Shown here: positions 17,217 through 26,280 of the stretch, one piece after another
Layout: each line of letters opens with the position of its first letter
How positions within the stretch are numbered: the first letter of the stretch is position 1
Origin: Brasilonema sennae CENA114
GTDB lineage: Bacteria; Cyanobacteriota; Cyanobacteriia; Cyanobacteriales; Nostocaceae
Assembly (NCBI RefSeq): GCF_006968745.1
Contig: NZ_CP030118.1
Location: 5,616,340 to 5,680,339, forward strand
Direction: 5' to 3'
Length of the DNA: 64,000 nt
Notes under the pieces: model-generated
What the model saw: only the letters and a program-made list of their open reading frames with translations
The model's database searches: none
What the model was told of the DNA's origin: nothing
Translations under genes and position numbers: made by a program

Positions 17217-18929
17217 ATGAATAATCCCAATCCCCGCGACGTACAAGTTCTACCAATCGCTACAAACACGACAGTACTAAGGGCACGTAGTTGGACACGT
17301 CTACGGTTTGAAATTGAATACGCACTAGCAAAAGGTACCACCTCGAATTGCTATTTAATAGAGGGTGATAAAACTGCAATTATTGACCCACCCCCAGAAA
17401 CTTTCACACAAATTTTTCTAGACGCATTACAGCAGTCTCTTGAACTGAAACACTTAAATTACGTTATTCTAGGTCACTTTAATCCTAACCGAATCGCAAC
17501 TCTTAAAGCTCTGTTAGAACTAGCACCACAACTGACTTTTGTTTGTTCGCTTCCTAGTGCTGCCAATTTGAGTGCAACTTTCCCCAATCACAAATTGAAC
17601 ATCATGACGATGCGGGGGAAAGAAACTCTGGATTTAGGTAAGGGTCATGTTTTGCGCTGTCTCCCCATTCCCAGCCCTCGTTGGCCTGGAGGTCTTTGTA
17701 CTTATGACCAGCAAACTCAGATACTGTACACTAATAAGCTATTTGGTGCTCATATCTGTGGTGAAGAAGTCTTTGATGAAGATTGGGGCATTTTAAAAGA
17801 AGACCAGCGCTACTATTTTGATTGCTTGATGGCTCCTCATGCAACTCATGTACAAGCAGCCCTAGAGAAAATATCAGAACTACAAATCAGAATGTTGGGT
17901 ACCCTTCACGGTCCTTTGGTACGCTATGGCCTAGTGGAACTTACCCAAGCCTATCAGCAATGGAGCCATTCTCAAACTGCTCGCGAAATTACCGTTGCTT
18001 TACTTTATGCTTCGGCGTATGGAAATACAGCAACTTTGGCGCAGGCGATCGCCCTTGGTTTAACAAAAGGAGGAGTCGCTGTAGAATCCATCAACTGTGA
18101 GTTTGCTTCACCTGAAGAGATTCGTGCAGCTTTTGACAAAGCTGAGGGCTTTATCATCGGTTCTCCTACCATTGGTGGTAACGCACCAACTCCCATTCAC
18201 ACTGCTTTAGGTACTGTGCTAGCCAGCGGTGACAATAGCAAGCTTGCTGGGATATTTGGTTCTTATGGATGGAGTGGCGAAGCTTTCGACTTCATTGAAG
18301 GTAAACTCCGTGATGCGGGATATCGGTTTGGGTTTGAAACTATGAAAGTCAAGTTTAAACCCTCAGATGTCCTGCTTAAACAGTGTGAAGAAACAGGTAC
18401 AGACTTTGCCCAAGCCCTGAGAAAAGCCAAAAAAGTGCGTATGACTCAAACTGCAGCGACTCCTGTTGAACAAGCTGTTGGTCGGATTGTAGGATCAATT
18501 TGCGTTGTGACAGCAAAGCTTGGAGAAGTTTCTACTGGAATGATGGGGTCTTGGATTTCTCAAGCCACCTTTAACCCACCAGGTATTACTGTTGCTATCG
18601 CCAAAGAACGGGCAATTGAATCCCTGATGTATCCTGGCGGTAAATTTGTCTTGAATGTTTTACCTGAAGGTCATCAGCAAGAATACATGAAACACTTCCG
18701 CAAATCTTTTGCGCCTGGAGAAGACAGATTTGCAAATTTCTCCACAAAAGTTGCTGATAACGGCTGCATTGTTCTCACTGATTCCTCAGCATATCTTGAA
18801 TGTTCTGTCAACAAACGCATGGAATGCGGTGATCATTGGGTTGTGTATGCAACTGTCGATAATGGTAAACTACTTAAAGCCGATGCAGTGACAGCCGTTC
18901 ACCATCGCAAAGCAGGCAATCATTATTAG
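17217..18929 (+). CDS. flv1: Flavodiiron protein, Flv1 type (non-canonical iron ligands)
   Basis: A 570-aa partner of the preceding protein with the same three-domain layout. The diiron motif is degenerate: the position equal to HTEPDH reads HFNPNR (residues 87-92), the later His is replaced by Arg in SPRWPGG, and Asp by Lys in TNKLFGAH, while HGPLV keeps its His. This is the known state of Flv1/Flv2 proteins, which cooperate with canonical Flv3/Flv4. I start at ATG 17217 (MNNPNPRDV); an upstream in-frame ATG at 17085 would add 44 repeat-encoded residues. Adjacent order flv3-flv1 suggests the heterocyst B pair. A stem-loop lies at 18993-19026. Confidence 0.9.
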   Translation: MNNPNPRDVQVLPIATNTTVLRARSWTRLRFEIEYALAKGTTSNCYLIEGDKTAIIDPPPETFTQIFLDALQQSLELKHLNYVILGHFNPNRIATLKALLELAPQLTFVCSLPSAANLSATFPNHKLNIMTMRGKETLDLGKGHVLRCLPIPSPRWPGGLCTYDQQTQILYTNKLFGAHICGEEVFDEDWGILKEDQRYYFDCLMAPHATHVQAALEKISELQIRMLGTLHGPLVRYGLVELTQAYQQWSHSQTAREITVALLYASAYGNTATLAQAIALGLTKGGVAVESINCEFASPEEIRAAFDKAEGFIIGSPTIGGNAPTPIHTALGTVLASGDNSKLAGIFGSYGWSGEAFDFIEGKLRDAGYRFGFETMKVKFKPSDVLLKQCEETGTDFAQALRKAKKVRMTQTAATPVEQAVGRIVGSICVVTAKLGEVSTGMMGSWISQATFNPPGITVAIAKERAIESLMYPGGKFVLNVLPEGHQQEYMKHFRKSFAPGEDRFANFSTKVADNGCIVLTDSSAYLECSVNKRMECGDHWVVYATVDNGKLLKADAVTAVHHRKAGNHY

Positions 18930-18992
18930 ACTTTGAGCAAAACTACACCCCTAGTTCCTGACGCACAAACAATGTGCTATATATAATTATTG

Positions 18993-19026
18993 GGGCAGTT
19001 TTAGTAGTATAACTACTGAGACTGCC
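18993..19026 (+). terminator. Stem-loop after flv1
   Basis: GGCAGT (18993-18998) pairs with ACTGCC (19021-19026), and the inner TAGTAGT/ACTACT also pair around ATA. It lies 64 bp after the flv1 stop and has no strong T-tract; probably the 3' end of the flv3-flv1 transcript. Confidence 0.5.
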
Positions 19027-19173
19027 TTATAACTGTGAAATGCTGAGCTAAATTTTCCGTATTTACCTCAAGGACAATTGAATACATATTGGTAAACGTT
19101 ATATCAGGGAAGCATGTTAGTATTTATTGATACTAGTTACTGTGCACTCTGTCTTTTGTATTGTCCTTTTTGT

Positions 19174-19341
19174 ATGACTCAAGAAAACAGCAACATTAAA
19201 TTTCCTCTTTGGGAGTATCTAAACCAACCCGTATTCAGTCACAAAACTATATTAAGTCCTCGTCGCTTTGCGCACCGACACAGAGTGCAACTTTTAAAAA
19301 GGTGTTTGGCTAAAGTTTGTGAGGCAAAAGAATCACAATAA
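19174..19341 (+). CDS. Small hypothetical protein, 55 aa
   Basis: A short basic product (TQENSNIKFPLWEYLNQPVF ... RRFAHRHRVQLLKRC) with no signal peptide. The frame is open from 19114, but the first 20 codons are hydrophobic and cysteine-rich with no ribosome site, so I place the start at ATG 19174. The FPLWEYLNQP stretch and the arginine/histidine-rich tail give a protein-like composition. I do not recognise a family. It lies alone between flv1 and the coiled-coil gene. Coding status is uncertain. Confidence 0.4.
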   Translation: MTQENSNIKFPLWEYLNQPVFSHKTILSPRRFAHRHRVQLLKRCLAKVCEAKESQ

Positions 19342-19428
19342 AATTAGATAACGTAGATAAGTTCAGGAACTAAGCTAAATTAGTATTGTGCTGCTTCAAA
19401 AACTAACCAACGGATATAGATCATCTTT

Positions 19429-21021
19429 ATGAAGAGCAAGAATCAACCCATCTTCGCCTTATTGTTGAGAAGCGGTATAGTCTTCTCACCCATTCTACTG
19501 TCCGTTGGTTTTGCCACTGCCCAACAAACACCTTCTTCGCCACAGCCTCCGGGACTTTCCACTCCGTACCAGCAAGAACTACCGCGACTGACAGAAGAAC
19601 ATCGCGTCTATCTTCGCGATACTATCTTGCTCAACGTCTGGCTAGCCATGCTGACTCTTGTTCCAGTCACAGTCATTGCTGCTTTATTCCTGCTGCGACG
19701 GGTTGCTATCCGTGAAATAGTTGATAAAGCAATCTCACGGCTACATGGACTCGAAGAGTTAGAAAAACAGCTAGTGAGTGTTAAGCAAGAAGCACAAAAA
19801 CTCATCCAAGAAACGAGAAATATTACTTCTAACCTAGATAAAGAAGTAGAAGCACTTCAACAAACAATCACAACTGAACAAGAAACTTTATCTAGAATCC
19901 CATCTCAAATATTTAACATCCAAGAGCAACTAACATCAGAATTAGAAACAGCCATCAACAATTCTAAACAAAACGTCAAAACTTTAGAATATGAATTTTC
20001 GGCTCAAGTTTCTGAGTTAGAATTGCAAACCCAACAGCAAAGAAATACAACTGTTGAAAATTTAAGAACATGGGAAGTAGAAGTTGCATCTCAACTGTCT
20101 GAATTACAAGGCGAGGTTCAACAACAAAAGAATATCGCACTGGGAAATATCGAACAGTCCCGGTTTGAGTTTGCAACTCAACTCTCTGGATTAGAGTTTG
20201 GTGCTCAACAGCAAAAGAACAAGATTTTTGATGATTTGGATCAATTACAGTCAGAAGTTGTATCTCGACTGTCTGCATTACAAGAGAGTGTTCAGCAACA
20301 AAAAGATATTGTACTCGGGAATATAGAAGAATCGAATTCTGAGTTGACATCTCACATGTCAGAATTCCAATCAAATGCAGAAGTTCAAAAACACAACCTG
20401 CTCGAAAGCTTGGAGCAATTACGCTTAGAATTTAGCTCACAACTGTCTAGATTACAGAACCAAGTTCAACAACGAGGGGATATCGCACTAGGAAATATCG
20501 AACAATCGAGTTCCGAGTGGACAGAGAAAATGTCGGGATTGCAATCGGATGCAGAAGAGCAAAAAGACAATCTGACGGAAAGCTTGGAGCAATTGCGCTT
20601 AGAATTTAGCTCACAACTGTCTGCATTACAAGAAAGTGTTCAACAACGAAAGGATGTTGTACTCGGGAATATAGAAGAATCGAATTCCGAGTTGACAGAG
20701 AGAATGTCGGGATTGCAATGGGATGCAGAAGTTGAAAAACACAACCTCACAGAAAGCTTGGAGCAATTGCGCTTAGAATTTAGCTCACAACTGTCTAAAT
20801 TACAGAACCAAGTTCAACAACAAAAAAATATTGTACTCGGGAATATAGAAGAATCGAATTCCGAGTGGACAGAGAAAATGTCGGGGTTACAATCGGATGC
20901 AGAAGTTAAAAAACACAACTTGCTCGAAAGCTTGGAGCAATTGCGCTTAGAATTTAGCTCACAACTGTCTAAATTACAGAAACAGTTCAACAACAAAAAA
21001 ATATTGTACTCGGGAATATAG
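19429..21021 (+). CDS. Coiled-coil repeat membrane protein, N-terminal part (frameshifted)
   Basis: This is the front part of a gene that continues at 21039-22460. The 530-aa product starts with a signal-like hydrophobic stretch (about 8-32), a proline-rich linker, then a membrane segment (about 61-83, LNVWLAMLTLVPVTVIAALFLL). A long coiled coil follows. From about residue 327 it consists of near-identical 58-residue repeats (unit SLEQLRLEFSSQLSKLQ ... EEQKDNLTE). The last residues QKQFNNKKILYSGI replace the normal QNQVQQQKNIVLGNI because one base is missing near 20981-20985 relative to the other repeat copies, so the frame ends at 21021. Restoring one base gives a single 1010-aa protein ending in TPRs. 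Confidence 0.8.
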   Translation: MKSKNQPIFALLLRSGIVFSPILLSVGFATAQQTPSSPQPPGLSTPYQQELPRLTEEHRVYLRDTILLNVWLAMLTLVPVTVIAALFLLRRVAIREIVDKAISRLHGLEELEKQLVSVKQEAQKLIQETRNITSNLDKEVEALQQTITTEQETLSRIPSQIFNIQEQLTSELETAINNSKQNVKTLEYEFSAQVSELELQTQQQRNTTVENLRTWEVEVASQLSELQGEVQQQKNIALGNIEQSRFEFATQLSGLEFGAQQQKNKIFDDLDQLQSEVVSRLSALQESVQQQKDIVLGNIEESNSELTSHMSEFQSNAEVQKHNLLESLEQLRLEFSSQLSRLQNQVQQRGDIALGNIEQSSSEWTEKMSGLQSDAEEQKDNLTESLEQLRLEFSSQLSALQESVQQRKDVVLGNIEESNSELTERMSGLQWDAEVEKHNLTESLEQLRLEFSSQLSKLQNQVQQQKNIVLGNIEESNSEWTEKMSGLQSDAEVKKHNLLESLEQLRLEFSSQLSKLQKQFNNKKILYSGI

Positions 21022-21276
21022 AAGAATCGAATTCCGAGTTGACAGAGAAAATGTCGGGATTGCAATCGGATGCAGAACAGCAAAAAGACAATCTGACCGA
21101 AAGCTTGGAGCAATTGCGCTTAGAATTTAGCTCACAACTGTCTAAATTACAGAACCAAGTTCAACAACAAAAAAATATTGTACTCGGGAATATAGAAGAA
21201 TCGAATTCCGAGTTGACAGAGAAAATGTCGGGATTGCAATCGGATGCAGAACAGCAAAAGTACAAAATTATCCAAA
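20407..21276 (+). repeat. Tandem 174-bp coding repeats
   Basis: The phrase AGCTTGGAGCAATTGCGCTT (or a close variant) recurs at 20407, 20581, 20755, 20929, 21102 and 21276. Spacings are 174, 174, 174, 173 and 174, so one unit is one base short. The units are nearly identical at DNA level, which indicates recent duplication or gene conversion and makes the array unstable. Confidence 0.92.
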
Positions 21277-22460
21277 GTTTAGAGCAATTACGCTTAGAAT
21301 TTGCTTCTTTCCTGTCGAAACTGCAAGTGGATGCTCAACAACGCAAAGAAACAGTAGTAGAGAATTTAGAGAAATCTGGCGGTGAGTTTGCATCTAAGTT
21401 TTCAGAATTACAGTTGAATGCTCAACAAAGAAAAAATACTATTCTTGAGAAGCTGGGAGAATTAGAAGCAGAATTTGTATCTCAACTTTCGGAATTGCAG
21501 AAGGATGCTCAACAAAGAAAAAAAATCATGCTTGAGCAACTATCTGTGGTTACACCTCCTCCCTCTGTCGCCGAATCTGCAACTGCGAAAGTGGAGGAAA
21601 AAGTACAGGAGGTACCACTTGTAGTCATATCTCCTCCCTCAGTCGCCGAATCTGCGACTCGCAAACCAGAGAAAAAAAGACAGCAAGTACCACAACAACC
21701 AGAGGTGAGAGAAGATACTCAGACTCAACAAGAGTCAAAAGTTGATGATATTCTCAAACAAGCAAATCTTCTTTTCTCCCAAAGACGCTACGAAGATGCA
21801 CTTGCTATTTACAACCAAGCAGTGGAAATTCAGCCAAAAGACGCTGTTGCTTGGTTGAACAGAGGTATGGCTTTAGGGAGGTTGAAACAGTACAAAGATG
21901 CGATCGCTTCCTACGAACAAGCTTTGAAAATCAACCCAGAGTACCATCAAGCCTGGGTTGATCTTGGTGTAGCATTGGGATACTTACAAAAACACAAGCA
22001 AGCTTTTATTGCTTTCAAGAAAGCAACGCAAATTAAGCCGGATGATGGTGTCGCATGGTTCAACAGAGCTCTTGCTTTGCAAGAATTGGAACGATATGAA
22101 GAAGCGATCGCTTGTTTTGACAAAGCCATCAAACTAAAGCCTGAGTCTTACAAAGCTTGGAATAACCAAGGTTACGCCTTAGTAAGGCTCGGACAAGATG
22201 ACGAAGCAATTGAATGTTTCAACAAAGCCCTGGAAATAAAACCAGACTACGCCAACGCTTATTATAACAAAGCTGCCTGTTACGCACTGCAAAGAGAGGT
22301 TAAGTTGGCTTTAGAAAATCTGCAACGGGCAGTTGAGATTAATCCTGATTATAAGGAAGAAGCGGCAACTGACATAGATTTTGATGAAATTGCTGGAGAT
22401 AAGCGTTTTCAGGAGTTTGTGACTGGAATTTCAGCAGGAAACCCAACAGTAGCAGGTTGA
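21039..22460 (+). CDS. Coiled-coil/TPR protein, C-terminal part (frameshifted)
   Basis: This is the back part of the gene beginning at 19429, in the next reading frame. The nominal start at 21039 is only a TTG inside a repeat, with no ribosome site, so this half is not an independent gene. It holds two more 58-residue coiled-coil repeats, a diverged coiled coil to about residue 165, a linker rich in Pro, Val and Glu with a duplicated PPSVAESAT motif, then about five tetratricopeptide repeats (about 235-430: DAVAWLNRGMALGRLKQYKDAIASYEQAL and similar). TPRs bind partner proteins. The whole protein would be membrane-anchored with a long stalk and a C-terminal TPR head. Confidence 0.8.
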   Translation: MTEKMSGLQSDAEQQKDNLTESLEQLRLEFSSQLSKLQNQVQQQKNIVLGNIEESNSELTEKMSGLQSDAEQQKYKIIQSLEQLRLEFASFLSKLQVDAQQRKETVVENLEKSGGEFASKFSELQLNAQQRKNTILEKLGELEAEFVSQLSELQKDAQQRKKIMLEQLSVVTPPPSVAESATAKVEEKVQEVPLVVISPPSVAESATRKPEKKRQQVPQQPEVREDTQTQQESKVDDILKQANLLFSQRRYEDALAIYNQAVEIQPKDAVAWLNRGMALGRLKQYKDAIASYEQALKINPEYHQAWVDLGVALGYLQKHKQAFIAFKKATQIKPDDGVAWFNRALALQELERYEEAIACFDKAIKLKPESYKAWNNQGYALVRLGQDDEAIECFNKALEIKPDYANAYYNKAACYALQREVKLALENLQRAVEINPDYKEEAATDIDFDEIAGDKRFQEFVTGISAGNPTVAG

Positions 22461-22744
22461 AATGCAGGCTCATGGTTATTAGCATGGAAAAAATGGAGTG
22501 GATGTGAAGCAGCTGATCGAATTTCATTGATTTTGGCTGAATCAAAACTAAAAATCTTGAGAGGTTTGGATTAACAGACGTCGCGCCCTTTGTATAATAG
22601 AACTCTTGCAAAAGTCATTTTTGCGCATTGTTGGGTAAAGGGGTGCATGTTAAAGGTTAAAGGGTTTTTATTTTCCCTTTCCCTTTCCCCCTTAACCTTT
22701 TCCCCGACAACTGCCACGAAGTCTAATGAGTTAGAAAACGAAAG

Positions 22745-23146
22745 ATGATTGTTGAGCCAGAATTTGATAAAGAAACCTTTTTTGAAGCAGGCAGTCACGA
22801 AGATTTGTCTAAATTATTACGTGCTTGTGCTTATGCTCTTGAAAAAAAGATTTCACTTTATAATGCAATAGAAAAAATAGGAGTGAAATTTCAAATTCTC
22901 ATGTGTTCTATCGTCAAAGATGAACAACTCAACAATGAAGGCAAAATAGAAGAAGCTGAAGAGAAATTTTGTGAGAATTACGAGTTACAACATTTCATAG
23001 AGGATATTCCATACGGTGTTAGGCTGGCGTTTCTTGCAGCTGAATGCACAGCGAATTTAATTCGCTATGTAAGTATTTCTGAAAACGAAGAAAGTCGAAT
23101 TTTGTATGAAAAGATAAAAAATAGTTTAGAAGAAGGGAACGTTTGA
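22745..23146 (+). CDS. Small hypothetical protein, paralogue of the 100-aa protein at 8102
   Basis: The 133-aa product is acidic and helical, without signal peptide or membrane segment. It shares two blocks with the protein at 8102-8404 (LSKLLRACAYALEKKISLYNAI and RLAFLAAECTANLIRYVSISE) and has an additional charged insert (KDEQLNNEGKIEEAEEKF) and a longer tail. The family is not one I can name. The ATG at 22745 follows a pyrimidine/purine-rich spacer and has no obvious Shine-Dalgarno. The gene stands between the coiled-coil/TPR gene and a composite repeat element. Confidence 0.6.
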   Translation: MIVEPEFDKETFFEAGSHEDLSKLLRACAYALEKKISLYNAIEKIGVKFQILMCSIVKDEQLNNEGKIEEAEEKFCENYELQHFIEDIPYGVRLAFLAAECTANLIRYVSISENEESRILYEKIKNSLEEGNV

Positions 23147-23189
23147 GCAAGCGCTAACCACAACGATAATATCCCATCCCCTTTATAAG

Positions 23190-23346
23190 GCTACGGTGTA
23201 CACACATCTCGCTCAAAACCTCACCCTCGCTTTTAGCTGCGCTAAAATCTTTCCCTCTCCTTAGTAAGGAGAGGGATGCCCGACAGGGCAGGGTGAGGTT
23301 CCGAGGAAATTTCGAGTCATGCGATGACTTGTGTGTACACCGTAGC
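23190..23346. repeat. 157-bp composite inverted-repeat element containing a CCTCACCC palindrome
   Basis: GCTACGGTGTACACACA (23190-23206) is exactly complementary to 23330-23346. Nested inside is one copy of the window's commonest repeat (23219-23299: CCTCACCC ... CTCCTTAGTAAGGAG ... GGGTGAGGT). A repeat therefore lies within a second element. No open frame. It occupies the spacer before the first FHA-type gene. Confidence 0.65.
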
Positions 23347-23538
23347 TTTATAAGGGCAGGGGGGATCGAGGTTTCGGCTTTTCAGTGCGTAAGTCCTAAC
23401 TTTGTCACAAAATATTACAAATAAGGACTATGAGCCTAAAAACCTGATATTAGTACTACCGAGCCATAATTTGACTAATTTTCAAGTATTTTTCCCAATC
23501 CCAGATTCAAAACTCATAAAATATTGAGGATAAAACTG

Positions 23539-26280
23539 GTGCGTCACCCACTATTTTTCTTTGCCTTGCCCCTAGCTACCCTAGCAAGCTTTAGCTACCT
23601 CACCATCGCCAAAGCACAAATCACTCCTGATAACAGTCTCGGTGCAGAAAATTCTGTTGTTACTCCTAATGTCCAAATTAACGGCACCCCTAGCGACAGG
23701 ATTGATGGAGGGGCGACTCGTGGGGCTAACCTGTTCCACAGTTTTCAGCAATTTAATATAAATGCAGGTAGAGGAGCTTATTTTTCTAATCCCGCAGGAA
23801 TTGCAAACATACTCACCAGAGTGACTGGGGGTAATATCTCGAACATTCAGGGTGTCTTGGGTGTGTTGGGCAATGCGAATCTGTTCTTAATCAACCCCAA
23901 TGGAATTATCTTTGGACCAAATGCCCGCTTGGATATGGGTGGTTCATTTTTGGGAAGTACGGCAAATAGTCTGATATTTAAGAATGGGTTTGAGTTTAGT
24001 GCAACTAATCCCCAAGCACCGCCATTGTTAACTATAACTGCTCCGGTTGGGTTGAGCTATCGGGAAAATTTCAAAAATATTACCAATCAGTCGAGGGCTG
24101 TTGATAATAGTAATACTCCTGTTGGTCTTACTGTTCCAGAAGGTAATTTTTTAACACTAGTAGGTGGTAATGTCAACTTAGATGGTGGAAGATTGACAGC
24201 ACTCGGAGGACGGGTTGAGTTAGGAGGATTATCTGCTGCTGGGACGGTGGGACTCAATAGTGATGGTAGCTTGAGTTTTCCTGTGGGAGTGCAAAGAGGT
24301 GATGTATCGCTGACGAATGAGGCGAGGGTTGATGTTACCTCAGGCGGGGGCGGTAGTATTGGAGTTAATGCTCGCAATTTAGATATTTCCGGAGGAAGTA
24401 TCCTGCAGGGTGGAATAGCGGAAGGCTTGGGGACGGTTGGTAGTCAAGCGGGAGATATTACGCTCAATGCCACAGGAGATATAAAAGTTGTAGGGAGCGG
24501 TGATGTAGGGAGCGGTGTTTTCAATAATGTGCAATCGAACGCAACGGGCAATGGTGGCAACATCAATATTACAGCTGGCTCCTTCTCTTTAAGCGATGGT
24601 GCTCAAGTATTAGCCAGAAATGATGGTGGACGAGGAGACGCAGGTAAAGTGACAATTAATGCCAGCGATACCGTTACCGTAAAAGCATTGCAGGGAAATC
24701 AGCAACCGACTATCGCCAGTGATGTCACAGGTGGGGGAGTCGGCAATGGCAATGACATCAACATCAAAGCACGTTCAGTTGTGCTTGATAATGATGCGAT
24801 TATTGCTGCCAGCATCCTTAATGGTAAGGGAGACAATGGCGAACCATTACAAGCTGGTAATGTGAATATTATAGCTGCCAATCAGGTTTTCCTCAACAAT
24901 CGAAGTCGTGTCTACAGTGAGGTTGGTTCAAACTCAGTCGGTAATGGCGGAATCATAAACATTACAGCACCCTCTGTATCACTTGACAATAACGCATCTT
25001 TGATTACCCGAATTCAAGGAGGAGGACAAGGTCGGGCAGGTGACATAAAGATTACTACAGGAACACTGTCAGTCAAAGGTGGCGCTGGAATATTCGCCTA
25101 CACTTCTGGACAAGGAAATGCAGGCAATGTGTCGATACAAGCGTCCGCTGCTGTTGAGCTTGTCAATAATGCGTACATCTTCAGCACTGTGGAAGCAGGA
25201 GGTGTGGGCAATGGTGGCGATATCGACATCAAGGCAGCAACACTGTCTCTCAAAGATGGCGCTCAACTGCTAACCGCAGTTCGTCAAGCATCTGGCACTC
25301 AGCCTGCTGGAAGGGGGAATGCAGGCAATGTGACTGTTGATGTCACAGGACCAGTGACAATTGCTGGGATAAAAAACCGATTGAGTGGGATTTTCAGCTC
25401 GGTGGACACGGGGGCGACGGGCGATGCGGGGAACATTACAATTTCCTCTGGCTCCTTCTCTTTAAGCGATGGTGCTCAAATCACTGCAAGCAGTGCTGGC
25501 AATGGTGCTGCTGGCGACATAGAAGTTTTAGCTCGCTCTATTCGTCTGGATAATAACTCAATTATCAAAGCTGACACTGTAAAAGGGCAAGGAAATATCA
25601 CTCTACGCGCTCGCGATTATGTGCTATTGCGTCGTGGTAGTAACATAACGACCAATGCCAGAGGAGAAAACGTTATTGGCGGGAACATCAATATTAATAG
25701 TGGTGTCCTGGTTGGCTTTGACAATAGCGACATCACTGCTAACTCTACTGATTCGCGTGGCGGTAATGTTAAAATCAATAGCCAAGGTATTTTTGGCTTT
25801 CAGTCTCGCAATCCTGCTTCCCCAAATACAAGCGACATCACCGCCAGAGGTGCAAGACCTGAGTTAAGTGGTAATGTGCAAATTAATGTAGTTGATAGTA
25901 ACCCCACCCAAGGGTTATTTGAATTGACAAAAACTGTCATTGACCCCGCACAGCAGGTTGCTCAAAATCCCTGTATAAAAGGTTTTGGTAGCACTTTCAC
26001 CATCACCGGACGCGGCGGACTGCCAACTGATCCAAATAAAGTCCTCAGTAGTGACAATGTGCGTGTTGATTTGATAAAACCTGTCCCCAGTACGGTAAGT
26101 TCAACAAGTGCAACACAAAAGCAGCCATCTCAAAAGCCACCAGTCAAACAGATAATACCTGCACAGGGTTGGATATTTAACGAAAAAGGTGAGGTGGTGC
26201 TGGTCGCTTATGATCCAACTAAGACTGGCCCACAGCGGCAGCAGCCTGCGCCTACTAGTAGTTGTGCTGCAGTGAAATAA
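23539..26280 (+). CDS. Filamentous-hemagglutinin-type exoprotein (TPS secretion domain), copy 1
   Basis: A 913-aa secreted protein of the two-partner-secretion (TpsA) type. It has a signal peptide (about 1-28, ending AKAQ), then the FHA N-terminal secretion domain (about 30-180) with the motifs GGATRGANLFHSFQQFN, FSNPAGIANILTRVTGG, NLFLINPNGIIFGPNA and GGSFLGSTANSLIF. A long beta-helix follows, of degenerate repeats rich in Gly, Asn and Asp (GNAGNVSIQA-type turns), and a C-terminal domain with one cysteine pair and KGEVVLVAYDPTKTGPQ. No TpsB pore gene is nearby. I start at GTG 23539, which follows TGAGGA and gives the same N-terminus MRHPLFF as copy 2; a TTG at 23524 is possible. It is the paralogue of 46261-48849 on the other strand. 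Confidence 0.9.
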   Translation: MRHPLFFFALPLATLASFSYLTIAKAQITPDNSLGAENSVVTPNVQINGTPSDRIDGGATRGANLFHSFQQFNINAGRGAYFSNPAGIANILTRVTGGNISNIQGVLGVLGNANLFLINPNGIIFGPNARLDMGGSFLGSTANSLIFKNGFEFSATNPQAPPLLTITAPVGLSYRENFKNITNQSRAVDNSNTPVGLTVPEGNFLTLVGGNVNLDGGRLTALGGRVELGGLSAAGTVGLNSDGSLSFPVGVQRGDVSLTNEARVDVTSGGGGSIGVNARNLDISGGSILQGGIAEGLGTVGSQAGDITLNATGDIKVVGSGDVGSGVFNNVQSNATGNGGNINITAGSFSLSDGAQVLARNDGGRGDAGKVTINASDTVTVKALQGNQQPTIASDVTGGGVGNGNDINIKARSVVLDNDAIIAASILNGKGDNGEPLQAGNVNIIAANQVFLNNRSRVYSEVGSNSVGNGGIINITAPSVSLDNNASLITRIQGGGQGRAGDIKITTGTLSVKGGAGIFAYTSGQGNAGNVSIQASAAVELVNNAYIFSTVEAGGVGNGGDIDIKAATLSLKDGAQLLTAVRQASGTQPAGRGNAGNVTVDVTGPVTIAGIKNRLSGIFSSVDTGATGDAGNITISSGSFSLSDGAQITASSAGNGAAGDIEVLARSIRLDNNSIIKADTVKGQGNITLRARDYVLLRRGSNITTNARGENVIGGNININSGVLVGFDNSDITANSTDSRGGNVKINSQGIFGFQSRNPASPNTSDITARGARPELSGNVQINVVDSNPTQGLFELTKTVIDPAQQVAQNPCIKGFGSTFTITGRGGLPTDPNKVLSSDNVRVDLIKPVPSTVSSTSATQKQPSQKPPVKQIIPAQGWIFNEKGEVVLVAYDPTKTGPQRQQPAPTSSCAAVK

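Noticed and set aside
19114..19173. N-terminal extension of the 55-aa protein
   Set aside because: Hydrophobic Cys-rich translation without ribosome site; start moved to 19174.
20407..21276. CRISPR-like array from regular repeats
   Set aside because: Repeats are 174 bp, contiguous, coding, and without spacers.
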